A stretch of DNA of 7,245 nucleotides from an uncultured Eubacteriales bacterium. Its GTDB lineage: Bacteria > Bacillota > Clostridia > TANB77 > CAG-508. Position numbers and translations under genes: made by a program. Positions 1 through 7,009 of the stretch are shown here, piece by piece; positions within the stretch are counted from its first letter, which is position 1; each line of letters starts with the position of its first letter. The notes beneath the pieces are model-generated. The model worked only from the letters and a program-made list of their open reading frames with translations, did no database searches and was not told the DNA's origin. The stretch is from positions 1-7,245 of the forward strand of contig CACXCH010000014.1 of assembly GCA_902766085.1 (NCBI GenBank). Direction: 5' to 3'.

Positions 1-30
1 AATCCAATGCAATTAAATTATTAAGAAGAT

Positions 31-50
31 ATATATAAAGTTATATAAAG
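31..50. repeat. 10-base tandem direct repeat in the leader
   Basis: Two adjacent decamers, ATATATAAAG and TTATATAAAG, differ only in their first base. The stretch lies about 70 bases upstream of the promoter of the first gene. In such AT-rich DNA it may be chance or simple slippage; no function is claimed. Confidence 0.5.
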
Positions 51-119
51 ATGACATTGTATGGCATTATAGAATTAGTTAAATAAATGATATTTGTATG
101 AGGCTTTTATGAAAAAATA

Positions 120-148
120 TTGAAATAAGAATTTAACTATGGTATAAA
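120..148 (+). promoter_or_regulatory. Vegetative-type promoter with extended -10 for the DUF5711-like gene
   Basis: The -35 box TTGAAA (120-125, five of six consensus bases) is followed by a 17-base spacer and the -10 box TATAAA (143-148, five of six). The triplet TGG (140-142) directly before the -10 gives the extended TGn motif. Transcription would start near 155, leaving a leader of roughly 23 bases before the ATG at 178. The match to the housekeeping sigma factor consensus is seen in the sequence; activity is inferred. The rest of bases 1-177 shows no gene that I can support. Confidence 0.68.
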
Positions 149-177
149 TAAACTAATATATTTAGTAAGGATAACGA

Positions 178-1338
178 ATGAATAAAAATGTAGACAAGAG
201 GAAAAGTCTTGTAAAAAGAATAATTAAGTATATATCAATAACTATAATAATTGTGGCGTGCATTATCGTGACAAGTTTATATCTAGGAAACAGAAATGCC
301 AGATTATGGATTAATAAAAATATCTTAAAGAAGGATATAGGAGAGGAAGAGTTACCGAGCATAGAGCTTAGCAATGAAAATGCTAATGTGTTTGCCTATG
401 GAGATAAGATTGCAATTCTGGAAGAGGGTGTGCTTTCTATATATAATTCATCTGCAAAAAAAGTTTCGGAAATTCAAGTATCACTAGCTAATCCTATGTA
501 TGAAGCATCTGGAAATTATTTATTACTTGCGGATAATGGTGGAACCAATTTTTACTTGATTAATAATAATGATTTACAATGGAAAAAAGAAGCTGATGGA
601 AAAATTTCTAAAATTACTGTGAATAAAAATGGTGCAGTAGGAATAGTTGTCACAGCAACTACATATAAATCAATAATTACAATGTATGATATTTATGGAA
701 AGGAGTCATTCAAAACATATTTAGGTACCACGCTTGCTACAGACCTTGCGATTTCAAACAATTCCAAATATCTAAGCTTTATTGAAATTAATACTACAGG
801 AGCTTCTATAATATCAAAGGTTAAAACGATTTCAGTTGATAAGGCTAAAAATCAACCTAAAGAGGCAATTATTAATACATATGAATTTCAATCAAATGTG
901 TTAGCAGTAAAAATAAAATACAATAATGATGATGTTATGCTAATGACAGATTCTGGCTTATATAACCTAAAAGATGGAAACACAGAAAAAATTGATGAAA
1001 TTACAGACATTATATCTTTTGCCGATATAATGCTTGATGATTATTTTGCTGAAATTAAGGAGAATAATAGTAAAGCAATTAAAGCAGATTATGAACTTGA
1101 CTTCATAAATTATGATAACCAAAGAATAAATACATACTATTTTAGTGATACAATAAAAAATATGATTTGCTCTGGTGATAAGGTTGCACTAAACTTCGGC
1201 AGCCAAATTGAGTTTGTAAACACAAGAGGAAATCAGATAAAAAAATACACGTCTCTAAAAAATATAAAAGAAATTCAGATGACTGAAAAAGTTGTAGCAA
1301 TTGTATTTAAGGATAATGTCGAGGTATTATCGCTTTAA
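178..1338 (+). CDS. Membrane-anchored beta-propeller-like protein of unknown function (DUF5711-like)
   Basis: This 386-residue protein has a short basic N-terminus (KNVDKRKSLVKR), one hydrophobic segment at about residues 16-37 and then a long soluble part that should lie outside the cell. The soluble part is a run of short beta-strand-rich blocks of the type YGDKIAILEEG, NYLLLADNGG and VGIVVTATTY, each reminiscent of a blade in a WD40/PQQ-like propeller. Length, topology and position directly before a cvpA family gene fit what I recall of the DUF5711 family in Clostridia, but I could not search for it. The start ATG is preceded by TAAGGA about six bases away and by a strong promoter. There is no enzyme motif. 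It probably shares a transcript with cvpA 64 bases downstream, since no terminator lies between. No function should be assigned; a scaffold or sensor role at the membrane is only a guess. Confidence 0.72.
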   Translation: MNKNVDKRKSLVKRIIKYISITIIIVACIIVTSLYLGNRNARLWINKNILKKDIGEEELPSIELSNENANVFAYGDKIAILEEGVLSIYNSSAKKVSEIQVSLANPMYEASGNYLLLADNGGTNFYLINNNDLQWKKEADGKISKITVNKNGAVGIVVTATTYKSIITMYDIYGKESFKTYLGTTLATDLAISNNSKYLSFIEINTTGASIISKVKTISVDKAKNQPKEAIINTYEFQSNVLAVKIKYNNDDVMLMTDSGLYNLKDGNTEKIDEITDIISFADIMLDDYFAEIKENNSKAIKADYELDFINYDNQRINTYYFSDTIKNMICSGDKVALNFGSQIEFVNTRGNQIKKYTSLKNIKEIQMTEKVVAIVFKDNVEVLSL

Positions 1339-1402
1339 TACTAATGATATTATTTAGCACTTATTTATAGAAACTACTATATGTTCGAAAGGAGTAGAAA
1401 AT

Positions 1403-2050
1403 ATGATTGTTGATATCATCATAATTGCTGTGTTAATTATATCGATTGCAGTCGGTATACATAATGGAATGATTGTAAGCCTAGTTAATATTTTTTCACT
1501 AATAATTGCTATTGCAGTTTCATTTTTGCTATGCAAACCTGTTGGAAATTTTGTAATTGAAAAAACAAACATTGATGACAATATAAGAACATTTATTAGC
1601 CAGAAATTTCCAATGAATGACACGGAAATAAAAATAGAAAACACTGGATTGCCAAGTATAATGGAATCCCATATACAGGATGCTGCTAATAGTGTAAATG
1701 AAACTAAGGACAATATTATAGATCAAACTTCTTCACAGCTTACAATTGAAATAATTTATGTACTGTCGTTTGTTTGCTTATTTATAATAGTTCAACTTTT
1801 ATTAAATATTGTAAAATTGATTTCAAGGATAATTACGAAACTTCCTATATTAAAGCAAATTAATCAAGTTGGTGGAGCTATATTAGGGTTAGCTGAAGGC
1901 GTAATTATTGTTTATTCAGTATTTGCAGTAATTTCGATTATTTCACCTACACTAAAAGATACAATAATTCTTGAGCAAATTAATAACTCCTATATAGGAA
2001 ACCAAATATACAATAACAATATTTTGTTAAATAAATTATATAAATCTTGA
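1403..2050 (+). CDS. CvpA family membrane protein
   Basis: This 215-residue protein has four predicted membrane helices at about residues 2-18, 23-44, 117-138 and 157-180, with a polar, mostly helical loop (about 50-112) between the second and third. The family hallmarks are an Asp near the start of helix 1 (D4), Gly18 and Gly22 in the turn between helices 1 and 2, and the Asn-x-x-Gly-Gly-x-x-x-Gly-x-x-x-Gly pattern (N154, G157, G158, G162, G166) at helix 4. CvpA was named for colicin V production in E. coli and is linked to envelope homeostasis, but its biochemical role is unsettled. The start is set by a strong AAAGGAG (1388-1394) eight bases before the ATG. The gap to the previous gene has neither terminator nor clear promoter, so the two are likely co-transcribed. 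Family membership is fairly sure; function is not. Confidence 0.85.
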   Translation: MIVDIIIIAVLIISIAVGIHNGMIVSLVNIFSLIIAIAVSFLLCKPVGNFVIEKTNIDDNIRTFISQKFPMNDTEIKIENTGLPSIMESHIQDAANSVNETKDNIIDQTSSQLTIEIIYVLSFVCLFIIVQLLLNIVKLISRIITKLPILKQINQVGGAILGLAEGVIIVYSVFAVISIISPTLKDTIILEQINNSYIGNQIYNNNILLNKLYKS

Positions 2051-2075
2051 AATTTAAACAGAATTTTGTTATACT
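2047..2075 (+). promoter_or_regulatory. Extended -10 promoter for the LCP gene, overlapping the cvpA stop
   Basis: The -35 box TTGAAA (2047-2052) contains the TGA stop codon of the cvpA gene. A 17-base spacer leads to TATACT (2070-2075, five of six consensus bases), preceded by TGT (2067-2069), again an extended -10. The predicted start is near 2082, giving a leader of about 25 bases. Its architecture is the same as that of the promoter at 120-148. This suggests that the LCP gene can be expressed independently of the two genes upstream. Confidence 0.68.
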
Positions 2076-2092
2076 AGAAACCAGCAAACAAT

Positions 2093-2109
2093 AGGAGAAA
2101 AAATAATTG
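2093..2109 (+). promoter_or_regulatory. Shine-Dalgarno site that fixes a TTG start
   Basis: AGGAG (2093-2097) lies nine bases before TTG at 2107. The first in-frame ATG downstream would encode residue 87, well after the membrane helix, so the TTG is the only start that keeps the cytoplasmic tail and membrane anchor expected of the family. Confidence 0.75.
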
Positions 2110-3477
2110 AGTAAAGGTAAAGATGAAAATATCATAATCAATAATGATTTAAGAAAAAACAAAGGCAAGAAAAATAAAAAAGAAAATAAAGGACATAAGG
2201 TAAGAAAAGTATTATTAACAATTTTATTAATAATTATAATTCTAGCTGCTATTTTTGGAATACAAATAATTAGAAATGGTGGAGGATTGCAGGGAGTTGT
2301 CACAACAGTTATAGGTAGCAATTCTGAAAAAATAAAGAATCTTAACGATTTATATATTTTATGTATGGGCAAAAGTCAAAATATGACTGATACAATTATG
2401 ATTGTAAAGTATGACCCACAGAGCCAATCTGCTACAATGCTTTCAGTACCTCGTGACAGTTTTGTTGGCAATAATGAGGATACAGCAACAGCAAGTGATA
2501 AAATCAACTCAAAATATGCTTCAGGAGGAGCTCAAGCGACGCTTAATGCAGTTAATAATTTAACAGGTATGAAAATAAAGTATTACCTTGTAGTTGATAC
2601 AAAGGCATTGCGTGATATAGTAGATGCTGTAGGTGGGGTGTACTTTGATGTCCCAATAGATATGGATTATGACGATGTAACTCAAGATTTAGCAATTCAT
2701 TTAAAAGCTGGTCCACAGCTATTAAATGGAGAGCAAGCAGAGGGGGTTGTAAGATTTAGGCATAATAATAATGGAACATCATATAGTGCTTCATACGGAG
2801 ACAATGATTTAGGTAGAATGAAGACTCAAAGAGCATTTATACAAGCAGTAATTAACCAAGTAATAAAGCCATCAAATATTACTAAAGTAAATAAGTTGAT
2901 GGAAATTGCTAGTGAAGAAATTGAAACAAATTTTAATTGGAACGATGCAAAAGACTATATAGCTTCTTTAATGAAATTTGATACTTCAAACTTAAAGACT
3001 GGAACATTGCCAGGAACACCAAAATACTTGAACAATTTATCTTTCTACTTAGTTAATAAAACTCAAGCAAAACAAACAATAGCAGAATTATTTTATGGAA
3101 GTGATACAACAACAAGCAGTTCTGATGGGAATACAACAACTGGAAACAACATTATTGAGAATGAGACAAGTGTAAGCACACAGATAACTCAAAAATACAA
3201 CATTAAGAATAACAAAGCGACTAAAATTGAAGTATTAAATGGAACAGGTTCGACTTCAAAAATGAATGAAGCGATTACTCAATTACGAAATCAGGGGTAT
3301 ACAATAAGTAAAAAAGGGAACACTAACTTGACGTCAAAAACTGTGATAATAAATAGAACAAATCAAAGCTCTAGTGTTGAAGAGGCAATAAAAACGATTC
3401 TTTGTACTGGAAAGGCAGTAACTGGAGAGGATAACAATAGTGTAGATTTAACAATAATAATTGGAAAAGATTACTAG
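2107..3477 (+). CDS. LCP (LytR-CpsA-Psr) family cell-wall glycopolymer transferase with LytR_C domain
   Basis: LCP enzymes move glycopolymers such as teichoic acid or capsule from undecaprenyl-pyrophosphate to peptidoglycan outside the membrane. This 456-residue protein has a Lys/Asn-rich cytoplasmic tail (1-34), one membrane helix (about 35-56), the LCP domain (about 80-330), a Ser/Thr/Asn-rich linker (331-368) and a LytR_C domain (about 371-456) opening with IEVLNGTG. Conserved LCP residues are visible: D95 in TDTIMIV, R116 and D117 in SVPRDS, K132 and N134 in DKINSKY, the VDAVGG turn, R216 and R218 in VRFRH, and R237, Q241 and R242 in DLGRMKTQRAF. All expected catalytic arginines are present, so it should be active. 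It starts at TTG with a good ribosome site and its own promoter. The polymer it transfers cannot be told, because no polymer synthesis genes are in view. Confidence 0.93.
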   Translation: MSKGKDENIIINNDLRKNKGKKNKKENKGHKVRKVLLTILLIIIILAAIFGIQIIRNGGGLQGVVTTVIGSNSEKIKNLNDLYILCMGKSQNMTDTIMIVKYDPQSQSATMLSVPRDSFVGNNEDTATASDKINSKYASGGAQATLNAVNNLTGMKIKYYLVVDTKALRDIVDAVGGVYFDVPIDMDYDDVTQDLAIHLKAGPQLLNGEQAEGVVRFRHNNNGTSYSASYGDNDLGRMKTQRAFIQAVINQVIKPSNITKVNKLMEIASEEIETNFNWNDAKDYIASLMKFDTSNLKTGTLPGTPKYLNNLSFYLVNKTQAKQTIAELFYGSDTTTSSSDGNTTTGNNIIENETSVSTQITQKYNIKNNKATKIEVLNGTGSTSKMNEAITQLRNQGYTISKKGNTNLTSKTVIINRTNQSSSVEEAIKTILCTGKAVTGEDNNSVDLTIIIGKDY

Positions 3478-3483
3478 AAAATG

Positions 3484-3520
3484 AGTGTGGGCTTATAAAA
3501 AACATAAGGTCCACACTTTT
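3484..3520. terminator. Hairpin terminator in the convergent gap, possibly bidirectional
   Basis: The arms AGTGTGGGCTTAT (3484-3496) and ATAAGGTCCACACT (3504-3517) pair through seven perfect outer pairs, a G-U pair, one bulged G and five further pairs around a seven-base A-rich loop. The plus-strand side is followed by a short T run (TTTT, 3517-3520). On the minus strand the stem is followed, after two bases, by TTTT (complement of 3478-3481). It begins seven bases after the LCP stop and could also stop transcription coming from the opposing carboxypeptidase gene. The short T runs make its strength uncertain. Confidence 0.7.
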
Positions 3521-3577
3521 AGATTGCTCAAAATAAGGATATACAACTTTTATCTCGCATTAGAAAAATAATAAATA

Positions 3578-5101
3578 TTAATACATATACTTATTATGAT
3601 TAAATGTTTTATTTGAGTTTTTATTCTTTTTATTTTTTTTACTATTGCTTCTATTCTTGTTTTTATTATTTCTTTTTTTAGGTTTTGAAATTAATATTAG
3701 GCAGATTATTAATAAAATAAATATTATTCCTAAAATTATGAATATATTTTTAGTGCTAGAAACATAAACATCATGACTTGCAATTAAATTAGACTCATAA
3801 TTTATGTTATCAACAGTGTATTTTATTGAACCAATAACCTCACCTTCCGATATAGGAGCTAATGATTTATTAATTGTAATTTCTGGAGTTACATCTATAG
3901 CCTCTCCATTTTTAACTAGAGCACTTAAGCCTTTACTAGCATATACATCTAACTGATTTGTTTCTTTTGTGCCATTTATAATAGAAAGGTGTTTTACAAC
4001 TTCTTTTTCGCCAACTAATTGTGAAAGGGCATAATTATTAAATCCATATTCAAAAAGTCGTACACAATCTGCATCTCTAGAATCATCATTATGTCCACTA
4101 TTTCCGCCTAGAATAACGGCTATTAAATTCCTGCTACCTTTGCTTGCACTAGCAATAATACAACTTTTGGCAGCATCAGTATAACCAGTTTTTAGGCCAT
4201 TAGCATATTCATAATAGGTTTTTCTATCTTTTCTTAGGAGTGTGTTTGTAGTTTGAAAAATTCTATCGCCATTGAAAATAGAAGTGTGAGGCAATTCATA
4301 TTTTACATTATTAACGATATTCCTAATTGTTGAGTTATTATAGGCATATTTTCCAATTAATGCCAAATCGTGAGCAGTGGTATAACAATTTTCATTATGT
4401 ATTCCATTAGGATTAACAAAATTAGAATCTGTGCATCCTAAAGATGTAGCTTTTTCATTCATCATATTTGCAAATTTTTCAATACTTTTATCAAAAATAT
4501 CTTTACTAGACTCAGTAGAACTAACTGGATAGTTATTACCTTTATTGGCAATATATTCTGCTAAAACATAAGCAGCATCATTGGCAGAAGCAATTAACAA
4601 AACATGCAAAAGCTGATCTACTGTAAAGCTTTCGCCTTCATACAAATTAGCAATTGAATATGAATATGGAACTGAATGAACAGAATAATAACTTACATTG
4701 ACCTTTTCAGATAAATCATTACAATTATCAAGGACGACCAAAGCAGTTAAAAGCTTAGTTGTACTTGCAGGAAACATTTTTACATCGGCATTTTTTTTAA
4801 ATAAGAACATTCCTGTATCAACATCAAGTAAACAGCTGGATGTTGCATATACAAGAACGTCGTCACTGGTTTGACTATTATTTGAGACATTAGTAGACTG
4901 AATAGAAGCTGAGTTTTGTGCATCAGAGGACTGCAAAGACACAGAAGAAGAAGCATTAATTGCTTTTAATATAGAATATGTTGTCTTATTAGAAGACAAA
5001 GTTTGTGACATTTTTGGAGCAATAGATGCCTGAACCTGAAAAAAACAAATGTTAAAAATCAAAAAAAATAAAGTCAAAAGTCTTAAAAATTTATATTTCA
5101 T
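3578..5101 (-). CDS. Serine-type D-Ala-D-Ala carboxypeptidase (PBP5/DacF-like, peptidase S11)
   Basis: This enzyme removes the terminal D-Ala from peptidoglycan stem peptides outside the membrane. The 507-residue protein has a signal peptide (1-25, likely cut after VQA), a Ser/Thr/Asn/Gln-rich spacer (about 26-82), the S11 catalytic domain (about 83-350), a PBP5_C-like beta domain (about 365-445), a membrane helix (about 453-472) and a Lys/Asn-rich tail (473-507). The three catalytic motifs are intact: SxxK as S113-T-T-K116, SxN as S172-A-N174, and KTG as K304-T-G306. It is longer than the usual 380-450 residues because of the N-terminal spacer and the tail. Many S11 enzymes end in an amphipathic helix, so a true membrane helix with a basic cytoplasmic tail is notable. 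AAAGGAA (5113-5119, minus strand) lies 11 bases before the ATG. The class is sure; whether the housekeeping or a sporulation paralogue is unclear. Confidence 0.94.
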   Translation of the reverse strand: MKYKFLRLLTLFFLIFNICFFQVQASIAPKMSQTLSSNKTTYSILKAINASSSVSLQSSDAQNSASIQSTNVSNNSQTSDDVLVYATSSCLLDVDTGMFLFKKNADVKMFPASTTKLLTALVVLDNCNDLSEKVNVSYYSVHSVPYSYSIANLYEGESFTVDQLLHVLLIASANDAAYVLAEYIANKGNNYPVSSTESSKDIFDKSIEKFANMMNEKATSLGCTDSNFVNPNGIHNENCYTTAHDLALIGKYAYNNSTIRNIVNNVKYELPHTSIFNGDRIFQTTNTLLRKDRKTYYEYANGLKTGYTDAAKSCIIASASKGSRNLIAVILGGNSGHNDDSRDADCVRLFEYGFNNYALSQLVGEKEVVKHLSIINGTKETNQLDVYASKGLSALVKNGEAIDVTPEITINKSLAPISEGEVIGSIKYTVDNINYESNLIASHDVYVSSTKNIFIILGIIFILLIICLILISKPKKRNNKNKNRSNSKKNKKNKNSNKTFNHNKYMY

Positions 5102-5155
5102 TAGTTAACTTATTCCTTTCTAGTGTTGCTCAAATAGAATTCATATAACATAAAT

Positions 5156-5184
5156 ATATTAACAATAAATAAAAAATAAATCAA
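5156..5184 (-). promoter_or_regulatory. Possible promoter for the carboxypeptidase gene
   Basis: On the minus strand TTGATT (5184-5179) and TAATAT (5161-5156) are spaced by 17 bases, each matching four of six consensus positions. Transcription would begin near 5149, about 48 bases before the ATG. Matches this good arise by chance in AT-rich DNA, so this is tentative. In the remainder of the divergent gap (5185-5316) I see no convincing promoter, operator or RNA element for the plus-strand gene. Confidence 0.33.
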
Positions 5185-5316
5185 GAAGTAATTAATAATT
5201 AAATATACAAGTTAGGGCTTGCTTAATTTTCGGTTTTTTATTAGTGAGTTTTTAAGAGGCGTAAATTATCGCTTAATATAAAATAATTAACTATTAATAT
5301 AGAGAAAGAAGGTAAA

Positions 5317-6033
5317 ATGAAAGATTTGATAAATAACTTAAGCACAAAGCAAAAGATAATTATATGTGCAATTTTTATTTTAGTTATTTTAATAGGATTT
5401 ATATTTATATATAGATACTATTATTCTAATGATGAAACTATCCTAACAAATGAAACTATTTCTGACGAAATTAATCAGAATGACTTTCAAAATGAAAGTG
5501 ATGTGGGTAATACAATAGAAGAAAACATTCCAACATCTAAAATTGGAATTATTAAAAAAGAAAACAAGATAATGGTATATGTGACAGGAGAGGTTAATTC
5601 TCCTGGAGTTGTATGCTTAGATGAAAAGTCAAGAATTGTAGATGCGTTAGAAGCAGCAGGAGGCAAAACGGAAAATGCGGATTTATCAAAAATTAATTTA
5701 GCATATATTTTGGAGGATGGAGTTCAAATACGTGTTCCTAGGATTGGGGAAGCATCAAATGAAAAGGAAGCCTATATTACAGATGAAGCAGGTCAAGGAG
5801 TAGTAACTGGAGAATTAGTTACAGAAGATACCAAAAACTCAAAAGTAAACATAAATGTTGCAAATTCAGAAAAATTACAAACAATACCAGGAGTGGGGGA
5901 AACCACAGCACAAAAGATAATAAAATACAGGGAAGAAAAAGGAAAATTCAAAACGAAAGAAGATATAAAAAATGTAGAAGGAATTGGTGACGCAAAATAT
6001 GAAAAGCTAAAGGACTATATTGAAGTAAAATAG
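5317..6033 (+). CDS. comEA: ComEA-like DNA-binding protein (SLBB plus helix-hairpin-helix)
   Basis: ComEA binds double-stranded DNA at the outer face of the membrane during natural transformation and passes it to the ComEC channel. This 238-residue protein has a short cytoplasmic start, a membrane helix (about 12-32), an acidic low-complexity spacer (35-75), an SLBB domain (about 84-141, beginning IMVYVTGEVNSPGVV) and a tandem helix-hairpin-helix domain (about 176-237). The two hairpins are the IPGVGETTAQKII and VEGIGDAKYEKL segments, with the NINVA lead-in typical of the family. The order and length match Firmicutes ComEA. AAGG (5309-5312) lies four bases before the ATG. No comEB or comEC is seen next to it; ftsY follows 94 bases later. 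Family membership is firm, but competence in this organism is an inference, and HhH-SLBB proteins are found in many bacteria not known to be transformable. Confidence 0.9.
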   Translation: MKDLINNLSTKQKIIICAIFILVILIGFIFIYRYYYSNDETILTNETISDEINQNDFQNESDVGNTIEENIPTSKIGIIKKENKIMVYVTGEVNSPGVVCLDEKSRIVDALEAAGGKTENADLSKINLAYILEDGVQIRVPRIGEASNEKEAYITDEAGQGVVTGELVTEDTKNSKVNINVANSEKLQTIPGVGETTAQKIIKYREEKGKFKTKEDIKNVEGIGDAKYEKLKDYIEVK

Positions 6034-6059
6034 GATATTTATTTTTTACTTAACATATA

Positions 6060-6088
6060 TTGATTTATTTACAAAAATAGCTTAAAAT
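6060..6088 (+). promoter_or_regulatory. Probable promoter for ftsY
   Basis: TTGATT (6060-6065, four of six) and TAAAAT (6083-6088, five of six) are separated by 17 bases in the gap after comEA. Transcription would begin near 6095, about 33 bases before the ATG at 6128. No terminator is seen after comEA, so read-through from comEA is also possible. Confidence 0.45.
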
Positions 6089-6115
6089 AGAGGAGAAATT
6101 TATAATAAATGAGAA

Positions 6116-6130
6116 GTGGAGAAAAATATG
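6116..6130 (+). promoter_or_regulatory. Shine-Dalgarno site that decides the ftsY start
   Basis: GTGGAG (6116-6121) lies six bases before ATG at 6128. The GTG at 6116 is itself an in-frame possible start, but the nearest ribosome site for it (AGGAG, 6091-6095) is 20 bases away. The GTG is therefore better read as part of the ribosome site. Confidence 0.7.
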
Positions 6131-7009
6131 GGCTTTTTTGATAAACTAAAAAAAGGACTAGAGAAAACAAAAATAAATTTAAGCTTTACTAAAATTGATG
6201 AAGCTCTAATGGAGGAACTTGAAGAAAGCTTGATAATGGCAGATTGTGGTATAGAAGTTACAGAACAAATAATTTCTGAGCTCAAAGACGATATAAAGAA
6301 AAACAAAATTACCGATAGTGATGAAGTAAAGGCTGACTTAAAAAGAATTCTTAACGAAGTGTTTAAGGAAAACGATTCAATGCTTCATATTGAAAATAAA
6401 CCGGCTGTTATTCTAATGGTAGGAGTTAATGGGGCAGGCAAGACAACTTCTATTGGAAAAATTGCTTACAAGCTTAATTCAGAAGGAAAGAAAGTTGTAA
6501 TTGCTGCTGGGGATACTTTTAGAGCAGCTGCGGTTGAGCAGCTTGAAGAATGGGCAAAAAGAGCCAATGTTCAATTAATAAAAGGAAGAGAAAACCAAGA
6601 TCCATCTTCAGTAATATTTGATGCTTGTAGGACTGCTAAAGAAGAAAATGCAGATGTATTAATATGTGACACCGCTGGAAGACTACAGAACAAGAAATAC
6701 TTGATGGATGAATTACAAAAGATGAAAAAAGTTATTGACAGAGAGCTACCTCAATCATCAAAAGAAACGATTCTTGTACTTGATGCATCAACAGGACAAA
6801 ATGCAGTTTCACAACTTGAGTCATTCAAGGAATGTACAGGTATTACTGGATTAATAATTACGAAGCTTGATGGAAGTGCTAAAGGAGGAGTTTTGATTAG
6901 GCTTGAAAAAGAATTCAAAATTCCAATTAAGTACATCGGAGTTGGAGAGCAAATAGATGACATGCAAGAATTTAATTCAGAAGAATTTGTGAATGCAATA
7001 ATTGACTAG
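6128..7009 (+). CDS. ftsY: Signal recognition particle receptor FtsY
   Basis: FtsY is the membrane-associated GTPase that receives SRP-bound ribosomes and hands nascent membrane proteins to SecYEG. From ATG 6128 the protein has 293 residues: a helical N domain (about 1-85, starting MGFFDKLKKGLEKTK) and the NG GTPase domain. The motifs are all present: P-loop GVNGAGKTTS (99-108), the SRP-type insertion box DTFRAAAVEQL (129-139), DTAGR (181-185), TKLD (245-248) and GVGE (271-274). It ends in EEFVNAIID, like the usual FVxAL end. There is no acidic A domain, as in other short Firmicutes forms; the amphipathic basic N-terminus would bind lipid. A start at GTG 6116 would add four residues (MEKN) but has a poor ribosome site, and the MGFF start is typical. 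Absence of the Ffh M domain and the FtsY-type C-terminus separate it from Ffh. Confidence 0.96.
   Translation: MGFFDKLKKGLEKTKINLSFTKIDEALMEELEESLIMADCGIEVTEQIISELKDDIKKNKITDSDEVKADLKRILNEVFKENDSMLHIENKPAVILMVGVNGAGKTTSIGKIAYKLNSEGKKVVIAAGDTFRAAAVEQLEEWAKRANVQLIKGRENQDPSSVIFDACRTAKEENADVLICDTAGRLQNKKYLMDELQKMKKVIDRELPQSSKETILVLDASTGQNAVSQLESFKECTGITGLIITKLDGSAKGGVLIRLEKEFKIPIKYIGVGEQIDDMQEFNSEEFVNAIID

Noticed and set aside
1354..1726. Minus-strand reading frames across the cvpA gene
   Set aside because: They are antisense shadows of a well-supported membrane protein gene, with no ribosome site or recognisable domain.
5219..5247. TTGCTT as a -35 box for comEA
   Set aside because: No acceptable -10 sequence lies 16-18 bases downstream; other AT-rich candidates nearer the gene lack a -35.
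5251..5275. Possible hairpin TAAGAGGCG ... CGCTTA upstream of comEA
   Set aside because: Only six pairs form, and only with a three-base bulge; there is no T run and no known riboswitch pattern around it.
6116..6127. GTG 6116 as the ftsY start, giving 297 residues
   Set aside because: Its nearest ribosome site is 20 bases away, the GTG lies inside the ribosome site for ATG 6128, and MGFF is a typical FtsY beginning.
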